A stretch of DNA of 64,000 nt from Glandiceps talaboti (taxonomy: Eukaryota > Hemichordata > Enteropneusta > Spengelidae): assembly GCF_964340395.1 (NCBI RefSeq), contig NC_135555.1:25293725-25357724 (forward strand), read 5' to 3'. The notes beneath the pieces were generated by a model. It was not told where the DNA came from. It ran no database searches and saw only the letters and a list, made by a program, of their open reading frames with translations. Both the position numbers and the translations under genes were made by a program. Positions within the stretch are counted from its first letter, which is position 1. Each line of letters starts with the position of its first letter. This document shows, in pieces, positions 1-12,400 of this stretch.

Positions 1-445
1 TACATGTGATATATGGGGCCTTGTCACTACAAGTTGTTAATTTGAGTTGTGACAAAACCCTTTAGGTAATGAATATTTTCTGGTTGAATGAAGACAAATA
101 TAATTATACCTCCTCAAGCATAATTTGTGAAAAAATTGGGAGAAATCAATTTTGGCTTTGAACATTTTGACTCATATTATGAACATGGTAGAACCATTGA
201 TGTAGTCATGGGTTGTCATGGCAGAACAACCAGGGTACATAATCCATACTTTCTGTTCAAAGACAATAACTTGGCTTGTGCATGATATAATTCTTGGGAA
301 AATGCACAAGCCAAGTTATTGTCCTCAAACAGAAAGTATGGATTATATATCCGGTAGTGGCTATTGTGATGATTTTGTAAGAGTTGTACATATTGTGAAA
401 TAGATGGAAATGTTGATGGTCTATTCAATTACATTTGATCTACAG
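1..445 (+). repeat. ATP9 intron with dispersed repeat ending in a 43-bp hairpin
   Basis: Positions ~75-280 are clearly related, in the same orientation, to ~62345-62570: shared words include TTTTGACTCATATT, AGAACCA and TCCATA, with the same order and spacing. At 241-283 and 302-344 two 43-base arms form an inverted repeat with 40 of 43 positions paired and an 18-base spacer. The element looks like a MITE or short interspersed repeat. No coding sequence is seen. Confidence 0.6.
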
Positions 446-538
446 GATGACATCACAGGAGAGATTATATTTTATATGAAAGGAGCTGATGTTGTGATGG
501 GTAACATAGTACAGTATAATGACTGGTTGGATGAGGAG
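446..538 (+). CDS. ATP9: ATP9 exon (nucleotide-binding domain, KGAD motif)
   Basis: This 31-codon exon follows a TACAG acceptor and ends before a GT at 539. It encodes [18 protein letters not shown] and continues to the conserved [13 protein letters not shown] belongs to the ATP-binding N domain of P-type ATPases. Both ends are phase 0. The last ~42 bp, including the donor, are repeated just downstream (541-645), so alternative donors exist on paper. Confidence 0.93.
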
Positions 539-2666
539 GTGGGTAACATAGTACAGTAGAATGACTGGTTGGATGAGGAGGTGGGTAACATAGTACAGTA
601 GAATGACTGGTTGGATGAGGAGGTGGGTAACATAGTACAGGTACAGTGTAAGTGGTTGGACACGGTCAGGCTTATACAAATATTTTGTAGATTTTAACAG
701 GTTTATTTTGTAGAGAAAAGAAATTCTAGTTATTCATGGAATAGCACTACAGTAATCCAAAATAGTCATGTCCAAATATACATCATTCAAAGTGTATACT
801 TGTCATGTCCAAATATACATCATTCAAAGTGTATACTTGTCATGTCCAAATATACATCATTCAAAGTGTATACATGTCATGTCCAAATATACATCATTCA
901 AAGTGTATACTTGTCATGTCCAAATATACATCATTCAAAGTGTATACTTGTCATGTCCAAATATACATCATTCAAAGTGTATGCATGTCATGTCCAAATA
1001 TACATCATTCAAAGTGTATACTTGTCATGTCCAAATATACATCATTCAAAGTGTATACATGTCATGTCCAAATATACATCATTCAAAGTGTATACTTGTC
1101 ATGTCCAAATATACATCATTCAAAGTGTATGCATGTCATGTCCAAATATACATCATTCAAAGTGTATACTTGTCATGTCCAAATATACATCATTCAAAGT
1201 GTATACTTGTCATGTCCAAATATACATCATTCAAAGTGTATACTTGTCATGTCCAAATATACATCATTCAAAGTGTATACATGTCATGTCCAAATATACA
1301 TCATTCAAAGTGTATACTTGTCATGTCCAAATATACATCATTCAAAGTGTATACTTGTCATGTCCAAATATACATCATTCAAAGTGTATACATGTCATGT
1401 CCAAATATACCGGTACATCATTCAAAGTGTATACATGTCATGTCCAAATATACATCATTCAAAGTGTATACTTGTCATGTTCAAATATACATCATTCAAA
1501 GTGTATACTTGTCATGTCCAAATATACATCATTCAAAGTGTATACATGTCATGTCCAAATATACATCATTCAAAGTGTATACATGTCATGTCCAAATATA
1601 CATCATTCAAAGTGTATACATGTCATGTTCAAATATACCGGTACATCATTCAAAGTGTATACATGTCATGTCCAAATATACATCATTCAAAGTGTATACT
1701 TGTCATGTTCAAATATACATCATTCAAAGTGTATACTTGTAATGTCCAAATATACATCATTCAAAGTGTATACTTGTCATGTCCAAATATACACCATTCA
1801 ATGTGTATACTTGTCATCTCAAAATATACATCATTCAAAGTGTATAGTACATGTCATGTCCAAATATACATCATTCAAAGTGTATACTTGTCATGTCCAA
1901 ATATACATCATTCAATGTGTATACTTGTCATCTCAAAATATACATCATTCAAAGTGTATACTTGTCATGTCCAAATATACATCATTCAAAGTGTATACTT
2001 GTCATGTCCAAATATACATCATTCAAAGTGTATACTTGTCATCTCAAAATATACATCATTCAAAGTGTATACTTGCCATGTCTGAAAATGACACAAGCAG
2101 AGCAAATACTTACATAAAACCCTTGACTCAAAAAATACTTGGCATATAGGTTTGATACTTGGTATTGGTTTTTCTAAATGGTAAACTATTGAAGGCAAGA
2201 TGTTGTGATAAATGGTATATGTAATTTAGACTACAGTCTATGAATTAAAGTACTTTGGCACTGCTTTGTTTCTTACAGTGTGGTAACATGGCTAGAGAAG
2301 GACTGAGGACTTTAGTAGTTGCTAAGAAGAGGTTGTCTGAAGACATATACCAAGATTTTGAAGTAAGCATGTTGCCATGTTTCTCATAAATTGAGATCAT
2401 TCTAACTGTGTGTCCACTCACAACCATTACTTGGCTGGGCCTGCACCAATGTCTGTTGAATTGTCATTACTGCTCTTGGGATATATTGTCTAATTGTCTG
2501 ACTGACTGCATGACTGTCTGTCTCAATACATATTGTCTTTCTATATCTGTTTATCTATCTGTATAATTATATATATGACAGTAATTGTTATACAAGAGGC
2601 ATTCAATCCTACATCTATCAAAATTGATCCAGTCTGAGACTTGTAAAAGAGGTGTTGAGTGCAATA

Positions 2667-2697
<31 letters not shown>

Positions 2698-2789
2698 ATG
2701 TGTGTATGTATGTATGTATGTATGTATGTATGTATGTATGTATGTATGTATGTATGTATATGTGTATGTATGTATGCATGTATGTAAAG

Positions 2790-2830
<41 letters not shown>

Positions 2831-3370
2831 GACCAAATTATGGAAAGTGTTGAGTTCAGTTGGGTGTAAGTAAATCTGATTAAAATCTGATGTAGAGAAC
2901 TTGGTGCAATTTCTCTTTTTGTTCTGTGAATGCCTTGTACGTACATCTGACACAAGACCATAGACATTCTCGGACAAAAGGATAGCGCTGAGTTTATTTA
3001 CACAGTTAATGACATTGCATAACATTCGAAAACATTTGTGTACAGTACTTTAGAATACAAAATGTACTCAGTTTGAAAATAGCCAGTGGGTAGAATGCAG
3101 ACAACGATGTTATCGTTATTGTTTGGTGTTTATCTTTGTTTAAATTTCGAATATTGAGTGTTATATTGAAAGACAGTCTCTATGGTAGTCAGCTGCATGT
3201 AAATATAAGATGCAGTATGCAGACTCATATGGTATTATGTCAGATGTAGGTATCAGGCACTCACAGAACAAAAAAAGATCAAATGACAATAAAAGTAGGA
3301 GGTATTAAAAATTAAGTCATGCCAAGTTCAACACACCACATTTTAATCAGATTGGGTGTAAGTATATATA

Positions 3371-3430
<60 letters not shown>

Positions 3431-6400
3431 CGCTCTGCCACTGCGGTATAGAGCACTGGCTTAGCAGATTGATACTCACCAAGTTTTATATATATAATAT
3501 ATATATCATCTTTCAGACAAGGTATAACCAAGCCAAGCTTAGTGTACAAGACAGGGCATCTAAAGTAGCAGCTGTTGAAGACAGCTTAGAGAGAGATATG
3601 GAGTTGTTATGTGTCACTGGTGTAGAAGACAGACTGCAAGTTGATGTCAGACCAACACTTGAATTACTGAGAAATGCAGGCATTAAGGTCAGTAGTCAAA
3701 CACTTTCGTATTTAGTTTATGTATTTTAAAATATCTAAGAAATTTATCATCAATTATTTTAAGAAAACCAGAAGACTCTTATTATTGTGATAAACAGTAT
3801 GCATTGATCTTAAAGTAAATGTCCAGTCATACTTATTTCTACCTTTAGTACACTTGTATTGATTACTGCTATCAAGTTAAAGTAAATGTCCAGTCAGACT
3901 TATTTCTACCTTTAGTACACTTGTATTGATTACTGCTATCAAGTTAAAGTAAATGTCCAGTCAGACTTATTTCTACCTTTAGTACACTTGTATTGATTAC
4001 TGCTATCAACTTAAAGGAAAAGTCCAGTCATACTTATTTCTACCTTTAGTACACTTGTATTGATTACTACTATCAAGTTAAAGTAAATGTCCAGTGAGAC
4101 TTATTTCTACCTTTAGTACACTTGTATTGATTACTGCTATCAACTTAAAGGAAAAGTCCAGTCATACTTATTTCTACCTTTAGTACACTTGTATTGATTA
4201 CTACTATCAAGTTAAAGTAAATGTCCAGTGAGACTTATTTCTACCTTTAGTACACTTGTATTGATTACTGCTATCAAGTTAAAGTAAATGTCCAGTGAGA
4301 CTTATTTCTACCTTTAGTACACTTGTATTGATTACTGCTATCAACTTAAAGTAAATGTCCAGTGAGACTTATTTCTACCTTTAGTACACTTGTATTGATT
4401 ACTGCTATCAACTTAAAGTAAATGTCCAGTGAGACTTATTTCTACCTTTAGTACACTTGTATTGATCACTGCTATCAACTTAAAGTAAATGTCCAGTCAG
4501 ACATATTTCTATCTTTAGTACACTTGTATTGATTACTGCTATCAACTTAAAGTAAAAGTCCAGTCAGACTTATTTCTACCTTTAGTACACTTGTATTGAT
4601 TACTGCTATCAACTTCAAGTAAATGTCCAGTGAGACTTATTTCTACCTTTAGTACACTTGTATTGATTACTGCTATCAACTTAAAGTAAATGTCCAGTGA
4701 GACTTATTTCTACCTTTAGTACACTTGTATTGATTACTGCTATCAACTTAAAGTAAAAGTCCAGTCAGACTTATTTCTATCTTTAGTACACTTGTATTGA
4801 TTACTGCTATCAACTTAAAGTAAAAGTCCAGTCAGACTTATTTCTATCTTTAGTACACTTGTATTGATTACTGCTATCAACTTAAAGTAAATGTCCAGTC
4901 AGACTTATTTCTATCTTTAGTACACTTGTATTGATTACTGCTATCAACTTAAAGGAAAAGTCCAATCAGACTTATTTCTGCCTTTAGTACACTTGTATTG
5001 ATTACTGCTATCAACTTAAAGTAAATGTCCAGTGAGACTTATTTCTACCTTTAGTACACTTGTATTGATCACTGCTATCAAGTTAAAGTAAATGTCCAGT
5101 CATACTTATTTCTACCTTTAGTACACTTGTATTGATTACTGCTATCAACTTCAAGTAAAAGTCCAGTCAGACTTATTTCTACCTTTAGTACACTTGTATT
5201 GATTACTGCTATCAACTTAAAGTAAATGTCCAGTCAGACTTATTTCTACCTTTAGTACACTTGTATTAATTACTGCTATCAAGTTAAAGTAAATGTCCAG
5301 TGAGACTTATTTCTACCTTTAGTACACTTGTATTGATCACTGCTATCAACTTAAAGTAAATGTCCAGTGAGACTTATTTCTACCTTTAGTACACTTGTAT
5401 TAATTACTGCTATCAAGTTAAAGTAAATGTCCAGTGAGACTTATTTCTACCTTTAGTACACTTGTATTGATCACTGCTATCAACTTAAAGTAAATGTCCA
5501 GTGAGACTTATTTCTACCTTTAGTACACTTGTATTAATTACTGCTATCAAGTTAAAGTAAATGTCCAGTGAGACTTATTTCTACCTTTAGTACACTTGTA
5601 TTGATTACTGCTATCAAGTTAAAGTAAATGTCCAGTCAGACTTATTTCTACCTTTAGTACACTTGTATTGATTACTGCTATCAAGTTAAAGTAAATGTCC
5701 AGTGAGACTTATTTCTACCTTTAGTACACTTGTATTAATTACTGCTATCAAGTTAAAGTAAATGTCCAGTGAGACTTATTTCTACCTTTAGTACACTTGT
5801 ATTGATCACTGCTATCAACTTAAAGTAAATGTCCAGTCAGACTTATTTCTACCTTTAGTACACTTGTATTGATTACTGCTATCAACTTCAAGTAAAAGTC
5901 CAGTCAGACTTATTTCTACCTTTAGTACACTTGTATTGATTACTGCTATCAACTTCAAGTAAATGTCCAGTGAGACTTATTTCTACCTTTAGTACACTTG
6001 TATTGATTGCTGCTATCAACTTAGAGGAAAAGTCCCGTCAGACTTATTTCTACCTTTCGAACACTTGTATTGATTACTGCTATCAACTTAGAGGAAAAGT
6101 CCCGTCAGACTTATTTCTACCTTTAGTACACTTGTATTGATTGCTGCTATCAACTTCAAGTAAATGTCCAGTGAGACTTATTTCTACCTTTAGTACACTT
6201 GTATTGATTACTGCTATCAACTTAAAGTAAATGTCCAGTCAGACTTATTTCTACCTTTAGTACACTTGTATTGATTACTGCTATCAAGTTAAAGTAAATG
6301 TCCAGTGAGACTTATTTCTACCTTTAGTACACTTGTATTGATTACTGCTATCAACTTAAAGTAAATGTCCAGTCAGACTTATTTCTGCCATTAATGCACT

Positions 6401-9400
6401 TGTATTGATTACTGCTATCAACTTAAAGGAAAAGTTCAGTCAGACTTATTTCTGCCATTAGTACACTTGTATTGATTACTACTATCAAGTTAAAGTAAAT
6501 GTCCAGTGAGACTTATTTCTACCTTTAGTACACTTGTATTGATTACTGCTATCAACTTAAAGGAAAAGTCCAGTCATACTTATTTCTACCTTTAGTACAC
6601 TTGTATTGATTACTACTATCAAGTTAAAGTAAATGTCCAGTGAGACTTATTTCTACCTTTAGTACACTTGTATTAATTACTGCTATCAACTTAAAGTAAA
6701 TGTCCAGTCAGACTTATTTCTACCTTTAGTACACTTGTATTGATTACTGCTATCAAGTTAAAGTAAATGTCCAGTGAGACTTATTTCTACCTTTAGTACA
6801 CTTGTATTGATTACTGCTATCAACTTAAAGGAAAAGTCCAGTCATACTTATTTCTACCTTTAGTACACTTGTATTGATTACTGCTATCAACTTAAAGGAA
6901 AAGTCCAGTCAGACTTATTTCTACCTTTAGTACACTTGTATTGATTACTGCTATCAACTTAAAGTAAATGTCCAGTCAGACTTATTTCTACCTTTAGTAT
7001 TAGCCTAGGGTATATACAATGTCTTATATTAACTATTAGCCTACGGTATATACAATGTCTTATATTAACTATTAGCCTAGGGTATATACAATGTCTTATA
7101 TTAACTATTAGCCTATGGTATATACAATGTCTTATATTAACTATTAGCCTAGGATATATACAATGTCTTATATTAACTATTAGGCCTAGGGTATATACAA
7201 TGTCCTATATTAACTATTAGCCTAGGGTATATACAATGTCTTATATTAACTATTAGCCTAGGTTATATACAATGTCTTATATTAACTATTAGCCTAGGTT
7301 ATATACAATGTCTTATATTAACTATTAGCCTAGGGTATATACAATGTCTTATATTAACTATTAGCCTAGGATATATACAATGTCTTATATTAACTATTAG
7401 GCCTAGGATATATACAATGTCTTATATTCACTATTAGCCTAGGGTATATACAATGTCTTATATTAACTATTAGCCTAGGGTATATACAATGTCTTATATT
7501 AACTATTAGCCTAGGTTATATACAATGTCTTATATTAACTATTAGCCTAGGGTATATACAATGTCTTATATTAACTATTAGCCTAGGATATATACAATGT
7601 CTTATATTAACTATTAGGCCTAGGTTATATACAATGTCTTATATTAACTATTAGGCCTAGGATATATACAATGTCTTATATTAACTATTAGGCCTAGGAT
7701 ATATACAATGTCTTATATTAACTATTAGCCTAGGGTATATACAATGTCTTATATTAACTATTAGCCTAGGGTATATACAATGTCTTATATTAACTATTAG
7801 CCTAGGTTATATACAATGTCTTATATTAACTATTAGCCTAGGGTATATACAATGTCTGATATTAACTATTAGCCTAGGATATATACAATGTCTTATAATA
7901 ACTATTAGCCTAGGGTATATACAATGTCTTATATTAACTATTAGCCTAGGGTATATACAATGTCTTATATTAACTATTAGCCTAGGGTATATACAATGTC
8001 TTATATTAACTATTAGCCTAGGTTATATACAATGTCTTATATTAACTATTAGCCTAGGGTATATACAATGTCTTATATTAACTATTAGCCTAGGGTATAT
8101 ACAATGTCTTATATTAACTATTAGCCTAGGGTATATACAATGTCTTATATTAACTATTAGCCTAGGTTATATACAATGTCTTATATTAACTATTAGCCTA
8201 GGGTATATACAATGTCTTATATAAACTATTAGCCTAGGGTATATGCAATGTCTTATATTAACTATTAGCCTAGGATATATACAATGTCTTATATTAACTA
8301 TTAGCCTAGGTTATATACAATGTCTTATATTAACTATTAGCCTAGGATATATGCAATGTCTTATATTAACTATTAGGCCTAGGGTATATACAATGTCTTA
8401 TATTAACTATTAGCCTAGGGTATATGCAATGTCTTATATTAACTATTAGCCTAGGTTATATACAATGTCTTATATTAACTATTAGCCTAGGGTATATACA
8501 ATGTCTTATATTAACTATTAGCCTAGGATATATACAATGTCTTATATTAACTATTAGCCTAGGGTATATACAATGTCCTATATTAACTATTAGGCCTAGG
8601 GTATATACAATGTCTTATATTAACTATTAGCCTAGGGTATATACAATGTCTTATATTAACTATTAGCCTAGGGTATATACAATGTCTTATATTAACTATT
8701 AGCCCAGGATATATACAATGTCTTACATTAACTATTAGCCTAGGATATATACAATGTCTTATATTAACTATTAGCCTAGGGTATATACAATGTCTTATAT
8801 TAACTATTAGCCTAGGATATATACAATGTCTTATATTAACTATTAGGCCTAGGGTATATACAATGTCTTATATTAACTATTAGCCTAGGGTATATACAAT
8901 GTCTTATATTAACTATTAGCCTAGGGTATATACAATGTCTTATATTAACTATTAGCCTAGGGTATATGCAGTTTCTTATATTAACTATTAGCCTAGGGTA
9001 TATACAATGTCTTATATTAACTATTAGGCCTAGGTTATATACAATGTCTTATATTAACTATTAGCCTAGGGTATATACAATGTCTTATATAAACTATTAG
9101 CCTAGGGTATATACAATGTCTTATATTAACTATTAGGCTAGGGTATATACAATGTCTTATATTAACTATTAGCCTAGGGTATATACAATGTCTTATATTA
9201 ACTATTAGGCCTAGGGTATATACAATGTCTTATATTAACTATTAGCCTAGGGTATATACAATATCTTACATTAACTATTAGCCTAGGATATATACAATGT
9301 CTTATATTAACTATTAGCCTAGGGTATATACAATGTCCTATATTAACTATTAGGCCTAGGGTATATACAATGTCTTATATTAACTATTAGCCTAGGGTAT

Positions 9401-12400
9401 ATACAATGTCTTATATTAACTATTAGCCTAGGGTATATACAATGTCTTATATTAACTATTAGCCCAGGATATATACAATGTCTTACATTAACTATTAGCC
9501 TAGGATATATACAATGTCTTATATTAACTATTAGCCTAGGGTATATACAATGTCTTATATTAACTATTAGCCTAGGATATATACAATGTCTTATATTAAC
9601 TATTAGGCCTAGGGTATATACAATGTCTTATATTAACTATTAGCCTAGGGTATATACAATGTCTTATATTAACTATTAGCCTAGGGTATATACAATGTCT
9701 TATATTAACTATTAGCCTAGGGTATATGCAGTTTCTTATATTAACTATTAGCCTAGGGTATATACAATGTCTTATATTAACTATTAGGCCTAGGTTATAT
9801 ACAATGTCTTATATTAACTATTAGCCTAGGGTATATACAATGTCTTATATAAACTATTAGCCTAGGGTATATACAATGTCTTATATTAACTATTAGGCTA
9901 GGGTATATACAATGTCTTATATTAACTATTAGCCTAGGGTATATACAATGTCTTATATTAACTATTAGGCCTAGGGTATATACAATGTCTTATATTAACT
10001 ATTAGCCTAGGGTATATACAATATCTTACATTAACTATTAGCCTAGGATATATACAATGTCTTATATTAACTATTAGCTTAGGGTATATACAATGTCTTA
10101 TATTAACTATTAGCCTAGGATATATACAATGTCTTATATTAACTATTAGCCTAGGGTATATGCAGTTTCTTATATTAACTATTAGCCTAGGGTATATACA
10201 ATGTCTTATATTAACTATTAGGCCTAGGTTATATACAATGTCTTATATTAACTATTAGGCCTAGGATATATACAATGTCTTATATTAACTATTAGCCTAG
10301 GATATATACAATGTCTTATATTAACTATTAGCCTAGGGTATATGCAATGTCTTATATTAACTATTAGCCTAGGGTATATACAATGTCTTATATTAACTAT
10401 TAGGCCTAGGTTATATACAATGTCTTATATTAACTATTAGGCCTAGGATATATACAATGTCTTATATTAACTATTAGCCTAGGATATATACAATGTCTTA
10501 TATTAACTATTAGCCTAGGATATATACAATGTCTTATATTAACTATTAGCCTAGGGTATATGCAATGTCTTATATTAACTATTAGCCTAGGGTATATACA
10601 ATGTCTTATATTAACTATTAGGCCTAGGTTATATACAATGTCTTATATTAACTATTAGGCCTAGGATATATGCAATGTCTTATATTAACTATTAGGCCTA
10701 GGTTATATACAATGTCTTATATTAACTATTAGGCTAGGGTATATACAATGTCTTATATTAACTATTAGCCTAGGATATATACAATGTCTTATATTAACTA
10801 TTAGCCTAGGGTATATGCAGTTTCTTATATTAACTATTAGCCTAGGGTATATACAATGTCTTATATTAACTATTAGCCTAGGGTATATACAATGTCTTAT
10901 ATTAACTATTAGCCTACGGTATATACAATGTCTTATATTAACTATTAGGCCTAGGGTATATACAATGTCTTATATTAACTATTAGCCTACGGTATATACA
11001 ATGTCTTATATTAACTATTAGGCCTAGGGTATATACAGTTTCTTATATTAACTATTAGCCTAGGGTATATACAATGTCTTATATTAACTATTAGCCTAGG
11101 GTATATACAATGTCTTATATTAACTATTAGGCTAGGGTATATACAATGTCTTATATTAACTATTAGCCTAGGATATATACAATGTCTTATATTAACTATT
11201 AGCCTAGGGTATATACAATGTCTTATATTAACTATTAGCCTAGGATATATACAATGTCTTATATTAACTATTAGGCCTAGGTTATATACAATGTCTTATA
11301 TTAACTATTGGCCTATGGTATATACAATGTCTTATATTAACTATTAGCCTAGGATATATACAATGTCTTATATTAACTATTAGGCCTAGGTTATATACAA
11401 TGTCTTACATTAACTATTAGCCTAGGGTATATACAATGTCTTATATTAACTATTAGGCCTAGGGTATATACAATGTCTTATATTAACTATTAGCCTAGGG
11501 TATATACAATGTCTTATATTAACTATTAGCCTACGGTATATACAATGTCTTATATTAACTATTAGGCCTAGGGTATATACAGTTTCTTATATTAACTATT
11601 AGCCTAGGGTATATACAATGTCTTATATTAACTATTAGCCTAGGGTATATACAATGTCTTATATTAACTATTAGGCTAGGGTATATACAATGTCTTATAT
11701 TAACTATTAGCCTAGGATATATACAATGTCTTATATTAACTATTAGCCTAGGGTATATACAATGTCTTATATTAACTATTAGCCTAGGATATATACAATG
11801 TCTTATATTAACTATTAGGCCTAGGTTATATACAATGTCTTATATTAACTATTGGCCTATGGTATATACAATGTCTTATATTAACTATTAGCCTAGGATA
11901 TATACAATGTCTTATATTAACTATTAGGCCTAGGTTATATACAATGTCTTACATTAACTATTAGCCTAGGGTATATACAATGTCTTATATTAACTATTGG
12001 CCTATGGTATATACAATGTCTTATATTAACTATTAGGCTAGGGTATATACAATGTCTTATATTAACTATTAGCCTAGGGTATATACAATGTCTTATATTA
12101 ACTATTAGCCTAGGGTATATACAATGTCTTATATTAACTATTAGCCCAGGATATATACAATGTCTTATATTAACTATTTGGCCTAGGATATATACAATGT
12201 CTTATATTAACTATTTGGCCTAGGGTATATACAATGTCTTATATTAACTATTAGCCTAGGGTATATACAATGTCTTATATTAACTATTAGCCTAGGGTAT
12301 ATACAATGTCTTATATTAACTATTAGCCTAGGGTATATACAATGTCTTATATTAACTATTAGCCTAGGGTATATACAATGTCTTATATTAACTATTAGGC

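Noticed and set aside
768-2149. Three overlapping plus-strand ORFs of 324-449 codons
   Set aside because: Pure 37-bp tandem repeat read in three frames.
3430-3480. tRNA-like text (GCTCTGCCACTGCGG ... GATACTCACC)
   Set aside because: I could not fold a cloverleaf or place A and B boxes; it is more likely debris of a short interspersed element.
3319-3729. 136-codon ORF starting upstream of the (CA)n tract
   Set aside because: Only 3517-3687 is coding. The upstream part is a CA repeat read as Thr-His, and the downstream part runs past a good splice donor.
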